IMG/VR virus record: IMGVR_UViG_3300043446_005271
Span: 1-49,808 of that record
Source of the DNA: a virus
Strand: one strand, 5' to 3'
DNA: 49,808 bases
Below, piece by piece: positions 23,029 through 32,474 of the stretch. The first letter of the stretch is position 1. Every line of letters begins with the position of its first letter. The notes beneath the pieces are model-generated. The model had not been told where the DNA came from, made no database searches, and worked only from the letters and a program-made list of their open reading frames with translations. A program made the position numbers and the translations under genes.

Positions 23029-23031
23029 ATA
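23024..23031 (+). promoter_or_regulatory. Late-promoter variant GTTAAATA
   Basis: The TAAATA core, followed by GT, lies 22 nt before the gp27-like start. The same TTAAATAGT string recurs before the genes at 24464 and 31141. Confidence 0.45.
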
Positions 23032-23053
23032 GTATAAAAAAGTATTCATATAA

Positions 23054-24427
23054 ATGTCTCAGAAAACAGTAGATTCTAGGTCCGTTTCTATAGATGAGTT
23101 TTTAATTTCCTCTATAGACAATAAAGTTATTAAAGACATCCCTGACATTATAACAGATTTATATTATTATGAGAGTATTTTAGATCCCTCTATTCGAGTT
23201 CAAATAGTTTATGCTGATACTGGTAATACAGTTGAAAAAGATGGAGTTTATAAGACACTTCTTGAAGGAATGCCTTTAGAATATGGACTTGATTCTCGAA
23301 TAAAATTGAGAGATTATAATGATGTTGAGTTAAATTTAAATGTCAATATTAGTTCTATTACTCCACTATCAAAAGACACTACTAAGTCTTTAGTTGGTGT
23401 TGAGTTTATCTCTCCAGAAGCAATAGACAACTATAAATGCGTTGTTAGAAAAAGATATGACGGAAAAATATCGGACCATGTAAGAAATATTTTAACTGAT
23501 TCTGAACTCTTAAGTACGGAGAAAAAACTAGATATTGAAGAAACTGAGAATACCTTTAATTTTTTTGGTAATCAAAAGAGACCTTTTTATCACATTCTCT
23601 GGTTAGCAAAAAGAAGTGTCCCTAGCATACAAAATGCAAAGGGAAATACTGCTGGATTTCTTTTCTTTGAGACATCTGATGGATTTAAATTTAAATCTAT
23701 AGATGGAATGTTGTCTGAAAATGAACCTAGTGGTAGTAAGAAAAATATAAAAAGTTTTGTCTACAACCAAACTGCAGATCTTCCTGTTGAATATGATGGA
23801 AAAATAGTAGATATAATTCCACCAACTCCAGGTGGAGATATTCAAACAAAACTTGAAGCTGGTACATATTCTACGAGAACAATATTATTTGATCCGTTCA
23901 ATTGTTATTATGAAGTCATTAATCCAAATTCTCAAGGACAAGCAACTGAGCTTGGATCTGAAGAAAATCTTCAAAAAGCAGGGAAGTCTTTGCCAAAAAT
24001 AAATCCAAAATTTAAAAAGGAGGGAAGAAATAAAGATTTTTCAAGAACTCAATACATGCTTCTTGACACAGGTTCAATTCCAAGTGGAAGTACAAAGCAG
24101 CAAATAGAAAAATCAAAAGAACAAAATTTTGATCCTAAAAATATTTTAAACCAATCTTCGATGAGATATAATCAACTTTTTTCATCTCAAACAACAATAA
24201 CACTTGACCGTGCCGATTTTAGTTTACATGCAGGAGATTTAATTTATGTAAGCACTCCAGAACTTTCAAGTAAAAAGATTCAGGATTTTGATGAATATTT
24301 GGGTGGATACTATTTAATTGCTGATATATGTCATTATATAAACATAAAAACTGCTGGATTCACAAAAATAGTAGCAGTTAGAGATTCTGTTGGCACAAAA
24401 GGCACACCAAAATATAATCCACAATAA
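23054..24427 (+). CDS. 27: gp27-like baseplate hub subunit
   Basis: A 457-residue product, longer than T4 gp27 (391). It begins with the gp27-type IDEFLISSIDNKVIKDIPDIITDLYYYESILDPSIRVQIVYAD, and has the tube-like second domain (RPFYHILWLAKRSVPS, FLFFETSDGFKFKSIDGML) and a C-terminal LHAGDLIYVSTPEL block. In T4, trimeric gp27 forms the hub torus that holds the gp5 spike. The gp5-like gene lies 249 nt downstream, with CP12 in between. Confidence 0.85.
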   Translation: MSQKTVDSRSVSIDEFLISSIDNKVIKDIPDIITDLYYYESILDPSIRVQIVYADTGNTVEKDGVYKTLLEGMPLEYGLDSRIKLRDYNDVELNLNVNISSITPLSKDTTKSLVGVEFISPEAIDNYKCVVRKRYDGKISDHVRNILTDSELLSTEKKLDIEETENTFNFFGNQKRPFYHILWLAKRSVPSIQNAKGNTAGFLFFETSDGFKFKSIDGMLSENEPSGSKKNIKSFVYNQTADLPVEYDGKIVDIIPPTPGGDIQTKLEAGTYSTRTILFDPFNCYYEVINPNSQGQATELGSEENLQKAGKSLPKINPKFKKEGRNKDFSRTQYMLLDTGSIPSGSTKQQIEKSKEQNFDPKNILNQSSMRYNQLFSSQTTITLDRADFSLHAGDLIYVSTPELSSKKIQDFDEYLGGYYLIADICHYINIKTAGFTKIVAVRDSVGTKGTPKYNPQ

Positions 24428-24431
24428 AGTT

Positions 24432-24439
24432 GTTAAATA
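24432..24439 (+). promoter_or_regulatory. Late-promoter variant GTTAAATA
   Basis: 24 nt before the CP12 ATG, so CP12 and gp5 can be transcribed from here at late times. Confidence 0.45.
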
Positions 24440-24463
24440 GTCATAGTATCTTTACGCATAGTT

Positions 24464-24676
24464 ATGGAAAGCGTAGAACACCACATTCAGCATGATAAAA
24501 ATTTACTTGATGACCCAACTATATCTGCTCAATCAAGAAGACACACTGAAAGTGAATTGGAGTCTTTAGAAAAATGGGTCAAAAATCACCCAAACGATCA
24601 TCATGATCCAACTGCTTTAGAATTATATTGTGACGAAAATCCTGGTGCATTAGAGTGTAAGATATATGAAGACTAA
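24464..24676 (+). CDS. cp12: CP12-type Calvin cycle inhibitor
   Basis: A 70-residue product. The central helices (HIQHDKNLLDDPTISAQSRRHTESELESLE) and the C-terminal ALELYCDENPGALECKIYED match cyanobacterial CP12, with the redox Cys pair at 56 and 65; only this C-terminal pair is present. CP12 ties up GAPDH and phosphoribulokinase, shutting the Calvin cycle and favouring the pentose phosphate pathway for dNTP synthesis. It is a known cyanophage auxiliary gene. Its stop overlaps the gp5 start (TAATG), placing it inside the baseplate hub operon. Confidence 0.88.
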   Translation: MESVEHHIQHDKNLLDDPTISAQSRRHTESELESLEKWVKNHPNDHHDPTALELYCDENPGALECKIYED

Positions 24677-26403
24677 TGAGTGAAGGATCTTTATTTAACC
24701 CTGGATTTTTAGGAGCACATTTTAACTGGTGGATAGGTCAGATCGCTGATGATTCCACTTGGAGAGATAATGCTGCATCTGGAAAACATGACTCGCCACA
24801 ATCTGTGCCTGGATGGGGACGCAGATATAAAGTGAGAATTATAGGACTCCATGATAAAGAAGAGGAAGTAATATCTTCAGATCAACTTCCTTGGGCTCAA
24901 GTAATGTACCCAATTACTGCGGGTGGTGGACAAACTGGTGCTTCTCAAACACCAAATCTTCGTCAAGGAAATTTTGTATTTGGATTTTTTCTTGACGGAC
25001 AAGACCAACAAGTTCCTGTAATTATGGGAGTGCTGGGCAATAATGCACAGACTCAATTAAAAACAAAAATAGGCAATAATGATTCCAACTTTGCAGCAAC
25101 TAGCGGATATGCTGAAGGAAAAGATCCTCCGATCGGAAGTGCAAAACCAAAAGTTCCTGACGATAGAATAGGAGTTCAAAAACCAAAAGGAAATATACAA
25201 TCTGAAGAGTGCTCTCCTGCACCACCGGGTGTCGCTATTAATGAGTTCGGACTTCGTGCTGATAAATCATTAAATTCTCAACAATTTTCTGATCAGCAAA
25301 GTGCAATAAGAGAAGCACAGGCTAGAGGTTTAACCGGAGATGAGAGAACTAGATTCATTCAGAAAGCTGTTGCGGATGGAATAAGGGCAAGATGTAAAGA
25401 AGCAAGTTCACCAACATCTCCTTCTCAACCAGGTGCTACAATTGAAAATCCGGATGATAATCATATTCAAACAAATGCGGACACAAAAAGAAATGAATTA
25501 TATTTGAAGAAAAGAGTATTAATGAGTCCATGTGATCAGGTAGGTTCTGCATTAAAAGCGATTAATATATTATTAGAAAATCTCACCAGAGATATAGATA
25601 AAATTTTACAAACAGCACAAAGTTATATTGACGCAGCTTCTCAAATTTTATCCAGTGATATTAAGAAATTGATATTTGATTACTCTTGTCAAATAGCGAA
25701 GTATATGAAAATTGTTTTTGATAAAATATTGGAATATATTCTTAAAAAAATTAACATTTCTATGGCAAAGACTGTTGATGTAATGTATCCAAATCAAAGA
25801 CATCAATATCTTGATATTAAAGATCAAATTACCGAAAAAATTTATTCTCTTTTTGGTAGAATTATTGAAAATTTATGTGATCAAATCGGAGCAGCGTTAA
25901 ATCAAATACTTGATATAAAAAATCCATCTAGAGATCGTGATCCATATACTGGTTATAATGGAGATGCTCCTTATGTTCCGATTTGTTCTGTAGAAAAACT
26001 AGTTGGAGATGTTGTTGCAGCAAATCAAAGTGATATTAATAATGGTATTGATGAGATTTTGAAAGGTATAAATGTATTTTTATCCGATATAAGTTCTCAA
26101 CTTGCTGAAGTAAGTAGTAGTTTATCTGATATAACTGCCACCATTAGTTCTATAAGTTCTAGTTTAAGTAGTGCATTGAGATTTGAAAATATAAAATTAA
26201 ATATTTTTAAAGGAGATTTAAAACCAAGTTGTCCATCTTCCAATTTCTACACGTTACATAAGGGTGGCGGATCTTCTGAAGAAGCACAATTTCCAAATTA
26301 TAGTTCAGTTGCTAAAAATGTACAATCTGCAACTAAAATTTCTTTCTCTCCTGGAATTGACTTTGCACAACCAGCAAAGAACACTGAAGATTTGAAATAT
26401 TAA
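24676..26403 (+). CDS. 5: gp5-like baseplate hub / spike protein without lysozyme domain
   Basis: A 575-residue product. The N-terminal part (about residues 45-125: GWGRRYKVRIIGLHDKEEEV, LPWAQVMYPITAGGG, GNFVFGFFLDGQDQQVPVIMGVLGNN) is the gp5/VgrG-type OB fold that sits on the hub. No lysozyme domain or long beta-helix repeat follows. Instead there is a long helical region (about 280-420 and 445-500) with coiled-coil character and Ser-rich heptads. The cell-wall hydrolase role appears to be moved to the 20122 gene. Translation is coupled to CP12. Confidence 0.8.
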   Translation: MSEGSLFNPGFLGAHFNWWIGQIADDSTWRDNAASGKHDSPQSVPGWGRRYKVRIIGLHDKEEEVISSDQLPWAQVMYPITAGGGQTGASQTPNLRQGNFVFGFFLDGQDQQVPVIMGVLGNNAQTQLKTKIGNNDSNFAATSGYAEGKDPPIGSAKPKVPDDRIGVQKPKGNIQSEECSPAPPGVAINEFGLRADKSLNSQQFSDQQSAIREAQARGLTGDERTRFIQKAVADGIRARCKEASSPTSPSQPGATIENPDDNHIQTNADTKRNELYLKKRVLMSPCDQVGSALKAINILLENLTRDIDKILQTAQSYIDAASQILSSDIKKLIFDYSCQIAKYMKIVFDKILEYILKKINISMAKTVDVMYPNQRHQYLDIKDQITEKIYSLFGRIIENLCDQIGAALNQILDIKNPSRDRDPYTGYNGDAPYVPICSVEKLVGDVVAANQSDINNGIDEILKGINVFLSDISSQLAEVSSSLSDITATISSISSSLSSALRFENIKLNIFKGDLKPSCPSSNFYTLHKGGGSSEEAQFPNYSSVAKNVQSATKISFSPGIDFAQPAKNTEDLKY

Positions 26404-26410
26404 GTGGGAC

Positions 26411-26418
26411 AATAAATA
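26411..26418 (+). promoter_or_regulatory. Late-promoter variant AATAAATA
   Basis: 40 nt before the ATG of the 1549-residue structural gene. A 14-codon frame (ATG 26425) lies in the leader and may be chance. Confidence 0.4.
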
Positions 26419-26458
26419 TTAGCAATGAAATCAAAGAACTTAGTATTTAATATATCGA

Positions 26459-29400
26459 ATGGCAAGTAATCTATTCGGACAACCTTCAAAAGATGATATT
26501 AGAGTAGGGTACATCGATCCCAAGTTGGGATATATTAGTGATGTGTCTATATGTGAAGCTAATGAATATGGTAAAGATAATCCAGGCACGATTTTTTTAT
26601 TCAAGAATGGTAATAATATTCTTCAATATTTAACTCTTAACGAAGTTAATAGACTTACTCCATCTGATTTGGAGTCAAATCAAGATTGTGAAGGAATAAA
26701 TCAGAAAAAACCCTGCGGACCACCGGTCATTCAAATTTACGGAGGACGTGGAGTAGGTGCTCAAGCAAATCCAGTTATTGGTGCCGATGGATCATTGTTG
26801 GCAGTTGATTTGGTTCGTGGCGGACATGGATATCAATATAATCCACAGGTAACTGCAAATGACCATTGCTATTATGGTAGTGGTTCTGTGCTTAAGGCAG
26901 TGATTGGAGAGGTTTCAACCGGATTTGAAACTTATGCCGATGAGGAAGATTTTGAAGAATATGAAATTTGCGATCCAAACGAGGTTGGATTTGGTAGAAA
27001 ATATGGTTCAAATGGTGAAGATTTAGGTCCATGGGAACCAAGTAATTATGTAAATATAGGATTGGATCCTATAAGGGAAGAGGTAGAAAAATATGGAAAG
27101 GTTGTAAGAGCTCTTGCGAGGTCTCCATTTTGGGATACTCGAAAAAGAAAACCAAATAAAATAACAGCAAGCGATTCTAAAGTAACGCCCTATCAAACAC
27201 ATAATGTTACTTTTGGTAGTGCTTGGTCTGACTTTATGAATTCTTATGCGGTTTCTCCAGTTTCACCATCAAATATAAAAGGGAGTGATTATTCTGGAAT
27301 ACTTTTTACAATGGAATGGAATGAAGATTTTCCTTTGACTGGAGAATACGTTTTTAGGGGATTATGTGATAATGTTTCACAACTTTATGTTGATAATGAA
27401 AAGGTATTTGATTTAGGTAACTTTAACGGGTCTGTGAATGATGTCAGAAAAATAATTACAGAAGGTATTCACACCATTCGTATAGATCTTTTAAATGTTC
27501 CAATATATGAAACAAAAGTTACATCAGGATCTAGTTCTAATTTAACAAATAACATTAAACCAAAATTTATTCAGGAAGGTAAAAATTATTTTCTAGAAGT
27601 TGGTGGCACTGGAACTGGTGAAGTAACAATTTTAATGGATATTGATGACCAAAGTTTTATCGCAGGACTTGCTGCTAAAGAAGTTATTATACCCTCAGAT
27701 GGTAATGATTTATCCTTCAAAAGGAGATCTGATACTCCACAAAAAGAAACAATTAAAAAGACTGGAAAATTTAGTGCTGGAAAAACTTATGGACCAATAC
27801 AGATTAATGGAGCATCTCCGGGTGCAGGAACTCCTAAAGTTAGTAACAATAAGTTAGGTCTTCTTGACACTGATGGAAGTGATGAAAATATAAAAGTTAT
27901 CATAACAGATATTAAAAATAATACGAGTTCTTCTGTAAGTTCTCAATCAACAACATCTTCTACTGGACTAATAAAAACAGTTCAAGTTTTTAATACTTCA
28001 AGTTATATTGATAAAGCTAATAGAAAACTTTGGAGAACTAATGCATCTTCTGGACTCAATTCAGATTTTTTGACTCAATATGGAGTTTCACCTTTTGATA
28101 CTACAACAAGAGAAGCACAGACTGATAGTTTTGCTGGCATTCATGTTATAAGATGGGAGAGTATAAATTTTCCTATTGATGGTAACTACAATATTGATAT
28201 TATGGTCGATGACAATGTGACTTTATATATTGGAAACCGTTCAACTGGTGGAAAAATTGATGATGGTTCTGGATTATTAAAAGATGAAATTGTGATTAGG
28301 AAGAATGGATTTAATTCTCAAGGTAATAGCAGAGGAAAAACAACAGAATCTAGATTTTTTAAAGCAGGTAGTTATAGAATTAGGGCTGAGTTGGAGCAAA
28401 TTTCTGGAAAGCCTTTGGCAAAGGGCAATCCTATGGCTCTTGCTATCAATATAGAGGTTTCCCAAGTTGAACAAAAAATAGTATCTCCAAAATCTTGGAA
28501 TGAAAATCCTATGGGAGTTTCAGTAACTATTGATGCTCCACCCGAACCAGCTCCTCCACAAGAGGCAATTCCGGAGCAGGAGGGAAGATGCCCAAATAAT
28601 CCAATATGGACGACTAGATTTCCCACCACATCTCAAAGTTGGTATCCAGTTAAATTTTCAAGTCCAAGAATAATAACAGAGACAATTACTGTAGACAATC
28701 CAACACCAACTCAACAAAAGAAGGAAGTGAGTTTTACTGTTTATGGTGAAGGGGCAATAAAAGATTTATCCTTTGTCTTCACTGCAGTTGATGGTTCGCA
28801 CACCTTTGTCATAAATGGTGCAGATACAAATAAAAAATCAAGAGTTGAAAAAATTACTATAACTCCAAATTTAAATTATATTGTTAAATCCAAAGAAGAT
28901 TCTTCTAAATTTAGCTCTGTCGAACAGGGTTTGGTTAAGGGTGGAACTAAAGACAAGGAAAGTGGAGTTGGATCCTCAAATAGGATTTTCGCAGATTATA
29001 CTGCAACTAACAATGATAATGATGATATACAAATAACGACATCTATTGGTTCTTTTTCTAGTTCAAATAAGAGAAAGGCAAAAAACAGTGGTAGGAATAC
29101 ATATGATTTAACATATAGATTGGAGTCTGCTTCAGCAGTTGTAAATAATAGTACTACTTCAACAAGAACTTATGAGGCTCCTGGTTGGAGTAGATTTATG
29201 AATCGTTATGCAATCTCTCCCGTCAAACCTTTAGATACTCCTGGAAGTGATAGTTCTGGAGCAACATATTCTACTTCTTGGAGTATTGACATTCCATATG
29301 ATGGATTTTATGGTTTAAGAGGAACTAGAGATAATAAAGGTAGGATATTAATTGATAATAATGAAATATCGACTCTTGATGGATTTAATAATGAGTCGCC

Positions 29401-31108
29401 AAAGTTAGTAAAAACTTTTCTTTCTAAAGGAAGGCATACTATTACTGCAGAACTTTACAATGAACCAATAGAAACTCAAAGTGTTATAGATCAAAAAATC
29501 TTCAGAACTAAAGATTGGCAAGTTGATACCCAAAGTACAATCACTACCCCATCAAAAATAAAAGCAAAATTTGTTCAAAAGGGAAAACAATATTACCTGG
29601 AAGTTGAAGGGACTGGAAGTGGTGAAATATTCTTTGCAATGGATATTAATGATAGATCATTTATCTTTGGTGTAGCTGCAAAAGAAATTAGTATTCCTTC
29701 AGATAATGGACAAATATCTTTTAAGAGAAATTCGGATAAAGAAATTATTAGAAAATCCGGAAAATTTAGTGCTGGAAAAACTTATGGACCAATTCAAATT
29801 ATTGGTGCCTCACCTGGATCAGGAACTCCTAAAGTCAGTAGTAATAAGTTAGCTCTTCTTGACGCTGAAGGAAATGATGAAAATATTAAGTTTATAATAA
29901 CCGACGTTAAAAACAGTGGAACATCTTCTTCCACTGTTCAGCAGACTCTATCTGGCGGCACATCAAAAGATGGCGTAACATATAGTGGTCCAAATCTTTT
30001 CCATTATACTGATAGTAGATGGGGAGATTTTATGAATAATCATTCAATATCACCATATCTACCTCCACTTGATTCTGATAATCCACAGATAAATGGTAAA
30101 AAAACTTATACTTGGAAAGGAGTTAAATTTCCTGAAAGTGGACAATACAAAGTGGCATTTCAAGCAGATAATAGTGCATCTTTATTGATTAATGGAATAA
30201 AGGTTTTAGATTCAAGAGGATTCACGGGAATTCCTCCATTTGATGCTGTTAATATTACTGCAGGAACTTATGATATCGTCGTAGAAATGGAAAATACTCC
30301 AGACTTTACTAATATTTTCACAAAAAATCCTGTAGGATTTGGTCTTGTTATTATAAAGGAAATCTCCCAATCATCAAATAAACAAACTCCATGGACATCA
30401 AATCCCATGGGAATTTCTGCAATTCTAATTCCACCCCCTTGTCCAAAAAAGTTGAGTGGTAGAGGAGTTGTTACTGAAATTATAGTAGAAGATCCTGGAA
30501 ATGGATATACGCCACCACCAACAATAATTCCAAGTACAACAGGAACTAGTACATATCCAGTTATTTTAAGATTAGAAAATGTAATAGTTACAAATCCAGG
30601 TATAAATTATAGATGCGGAGAGGACAAAATTATAGTCACTCCCAGTAATGGTGCAGTGTTAGATTATGAATGCGATTCTTTTGGTAGAATTACTACAGTA
30701 ACGCCTGTTAATCCTGGTATAGGTTTTACCTCATATCCAAGTATAACTATTCAAACTGAAACAGGAATTAATTTTGAAGCAATACCAGTTCTTGTGCCAG
30801 TTAGAGATCCTATTGTAGTAGATACGGCAAAACTTATTCAAGTCACAGATTTGGTTGGTCTTAAACAGAATGGTTATATTGATGGTAGAGCATATTATGG
30901 ATCTGTATTTTATAAAGATAATGTTAGATATGCTGGATTCTATGAGACTCCGGGAGAACTTGTTCAAGTATATAATACCTTACAAGAAAGTATTGATGCT
31001 AAGGTTACTTCTGCGCCAACTGCAATTGAAAGATCTGGTACTGATACAGAACTCAGTTCTAACAATCCAAAACTCAATATTCCAAATACTCCAGAGAATT
31101 TTATTTGA
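26459..31108 (+). CDS. Large virion protein with PA14-like repeats
   Basis: A 1549-residue product. At about residues 254-350, 523-660, 903-1005 and 1180-1290 there are PA14-like modules: W..FMN.Y.VSP, then FP..G.Y.....DN...LYIDN and G.HTI..., a carbohydrate-binding beta-barrel pattern. A second module (KxYFLEVGGTGTGEV ... KFSAGKTYGPIQI.GASPG.GTPKVS) occurs twice, near 367-490 and 1033-1150, and must have arisen by internal duplication. The C-terminal 200 residues contain VxDPGNGYTPPP-type repeats. It is probably a baseplate-associated fibre or adhesin; it lies between the gp5-like gene and small spike-like genes. Confidence 0.7.
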   Translation: MASNLFGQPSKDDIRVGYIDPKLGYISDVSICEANEYGKDNPGTIFLFKNGNNILQYLTLNEVNRLTPSDLESNQDCEGINQKKPCGPPVIQIYGGRGVGAQANPVIGADGSLLAVDLVRGGHGYQYNPQVTANDHCYYGSGSVLKAVIGEVSTGFETYADEEDFEEYEICDPNEVGFGRKYGSNGEDLGPWEPSNYVNIGLDPIREEVEKYGKVVRALARSPFWDTRKRKPNKITASDSKVTPYQTHNVTFGSAWSDFMNSYAVSPVSPSNIKGSDYSGILFTMEWNEDFPLTGEYVFRGLCDNVSQLYVDNEKVFDLGNFNGSVNDVRKIITEGIHTIRIDLLNVPIYETKVTSGSSSNLTNNIKPKFIQEGKNYFLEVGGTGTGEVTILMDIDDQSFIAGLAAKEVIIPSDGNDLSFKRRSDTPQKETIKKTGKFSAGKTYGPIQINGASPGAGTPKVSNNKLGLLDTDGSDENIKVIITDIKNNTSSSVSSQSTTSSTGLIKTVQVFNTSSYIDKANRKLWRTNASSGLNSDFLTQYGVSPFDTTTREAQTDSFAGIHVIRWESINFPIDGNYNIDIMVDDNVTLYIGNRSTGGKIDDGSGLLKDEIVIRKNGFNSQGNSRGKTTESRFFKAGSYRIRAELEQISGKPLAKGNPMALAINIEVSQVEQKIVSPKSWNENPMGVSVTIDAPPEPAPPQEAIPEQEGRCPNNPIWTTRFPTTSQSWYPVKFSSPRIITETITVDNPTPTQQKKEVSFTVYGEGAIKDLSFVFTAVDGSHTFVINGADTNKKSRVEKITITPNLNYIVKSKEDSSKFSSVEQGLVKGGTKDKESGVGSSNRIFADYTATNNDNDDIQITTSIGSFSSSNKRKAKNSGRNTYDLTYRLESASAVVNNSTTSTRTYEAPGWSRFMNRYAISPVKPLDTPGSDSSGATYSTSWSIDIPYDGFYGLRGTRDNKGRILIDNNEISTLDGFNNESPKLVKTFLSKGRHTITAELYNEPIETQSVIDQKIFRTKDWQVDTQSTITTPSKIKAKFVQKGKQYYLEVEGTGSGEIFFAMDINDRSFIFGVAAKEISIPSDNGQISFKRNSDKEIIRKSGKFSAGKTYGPIQIIGASPGSGTPKVSSNKLALLDAEGNDENIKFIITDVKNSGTSSSTVQQTLSGGTSKDGVTYSGPNLFHYTDSRWGDFMNNHSISPYLPPLDSDNPQINGKKTYTWKGVKFPESGQYKVAFQADNSASLLINGIKVLDSRGFTGIPPFDAVNITAGTYDIVVEMENTPDFTNIFTKNPVGFGLVIIKEISQSSNKQTPWTSNPMGISAILIPPPCPKKLSGRGVVTEIIVEDPGNGYTPPPTIIPSTTGTSTYPVILRLENVIVTNPGINYRCGEDKIIVTPSNGAVLDYECDSFGRITTVTPVNPGIGFTSYPSITIQTETGINFEAIPVLVPVRDPIVVDTAKLIQVTDLVGLKQNGYIDGRAYYGSVFYKDNVRYAGFYETPGELVQVYNTLQESIDAKVTSAPTAIERSGTDTELSSNNPKLNIPNTPENFI

Positions 31109-31112
31109 AATG

Positions 31113-31120
31113 ATTAAATA
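31113..31120 (+). promoter_or_regulatory. Late-promoter variant ATTAAATA
   Basis: The TAAATA core, followed by GTG, lies 20 nt before the next ATG. Confidence 0.4.
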
Positions 31121-31140
31121 GTGTATACCAATTTATAATA

Positions 31141-31803
31141 ATGGCAACTTCTCAGAATAGATTCAATAATAGATCTGGGTCACCCAGAAGTGCTGCATAT
31201 GCATCTGGATCTCTTCCAGAAAACAACACTGCTAAGAAAAATTATACAGGACTTCGTTATGGTAATGATCATGGATCAATAAATTTTGGACATATTCACA
31301 AGTCTGGAGATTGTACTGCAGACGTATTATTGCAAGCTTCTGATGGGAGACACTCTATTTCTTTGGATAAAGAGGGTCCAAGAAAATCTTGTACTCAAAT
31401 TACTGCCCCTGGTAGGATATCTATTGAATCTGGAGAAGACCTTACTGAAACTGAAGACTCTCTTTACATTGGTTCTTGGAATGGTAATATAGATATTAAT
31501 GCATTAAATGGAAAAATCAGACTTATTGGAACTGATATTGAATTAATTGCAGTTGGTGAGGGTGGTTCCAAGGGGAATATTCGAATGAAAGCCCCAAGTG
31601 GAACAATAGAACTTGATGGTAAAAAGGTAATAATAAATGCAAAGGCAATGTACAAATTGGCAACATCTGGAAAAGCAGAAATTGCTGCTAATAGTTGCTT
31701 GAGTATCTATAGTTCTGTAATAAGAGGCGTGACGGATGCTGTTGCAAATAAAGATGGAAAAAATGGGGGTAGAAACTTCCAAGTCAAACAATCTGAATTT
31801 TAA
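31141..31803 (+). CDS. Spike-like small virion protein
   Basis: A 220-residue product. Residues 70-170 show short regular strands ending in G/N turns (GRISIESGEDL, GNIDINALNGKIRLIGTDIELIA, GNIRMKAPSGTIELDGKKVIINA), the periodic pattern of gp5-type beta-helix needles. Since the gp5-like protein lacks this part, this may supply the membrane-piercing needle or an associated tip; that is inference from pattern and position. Confidence 0.6.
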   Translation: MATSQNRFNNRSGSPRSAAYASGSLPENNTAKKNYTGLRYGNDHGSINFGHIHKSGDCTADVLLQASDGRHSISLDKEGPRKSCTQITAPGRISIESGEDLTETEDSLYIGSWNGNIDINALNGKIRLIGTDIELIAVGEGGSKGNIRMKAPSGTIELDGKKVIINAKAMYKLATSGKAEIAANSCLSIYSSVIRGVTDAVANKDGKNGGRNFQVKQSEF

Positions 31804-31814
31804 GGAGATAAAAA

Positions 31815-32474
31815 ATGGCACAATGTTCTGATGATCTTGCTTTGGGTGGACAGTTGATGGTCGGTGCAGGGCTTCCACCTATGATGGGTGTTGGTCCTGG
31901 AAAAATTAATGGATCTGCTTTTGTTGAAGGTCCTATGCAAATTGGTGCAGCTAAAGAATATGGCAGTGTTGATGCCACAATGATGGTTGGCAGAACTTTC
32001 AATTCTGATTCTAGATCTCCATTTTATTCTTTATGGGCAAAACTTTATTCTAGATTTCAAAGTTTTGTAAGAGTTGATTTACTTCTAAAATCCAGATATA
32101 TTGAAGCTGAAGTTGTAAGAACAAGAGTTCTTCAGGCAACAATTAAGAATTTTGTAATTGATCATCCAACAAAACCTGGTAAGAAATTAGTTCACACTTG
32201 CCTTGAAGGACCGGAAAATGGCGTTTACATTCGAGGAAGAGTATTAAATAGAAACTACATTGAACTTCCAGATTATTGGAAAGAACTTGTGGATGTAGAA
32301 ACAATTACAGTTTCTCTAACTCCAATTGGATCTCATCAAGACATTATTGTAAAAAGAATTGATGAAGAAAAGGTGCATTTGCAGTCAAAGGCAAATATGC
32401 CAATAAATTGTTTTTATCATGTTTTTGCGGAGAGAAAAGATGTTAGACCTTTAGAAGTGGAGATTGACGGATAA
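31815..32474 (+). CDS. Virion protein, paralog 1 with shared C-terminal domain
   Basis: A 219-residue product. The N-terminal 110 residues are unlike those of the next gene; residues 113-210 (FVIDHPTKPGKKLVHTCLEGPENG, IELPDYWKELVD, SLTPIG, NCFYHVFAERKD) form a domain repeated in the next protein and common at the ends of cyanophage structural proteins, near S74-type tail-spike ends. The RBS is AAGGAG and the stop overlaps the next start (ATAATG). Probably a baseplate or fibre component. Confidence 0.65.
   Translation: MAQCSDDLALGGQLMVGAGLPPMMGVGPGKINGSAFVEGPMQIGAAKEYGSVDATMMVGRTFNSDSRSPFYSLWAKLYSRFQSFVRVDLLLKSRYIEAEVVRTRVLQATIKNFVIDHPTKPGKKLVHTCLEGPENGVYIRGRVLNRNYIELPDYWKELVDVETITVSLTPIGSHQDIIVKRIDEEKVHLQSKANMPINCFYHVFAERKDVRPLEVEIDG

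Noticed and set aside
26425-26469. 14-codon frame in the leader of the large structural gene
   Set aside because: Too short, no ribosome binding site, and it overlaps the real start.
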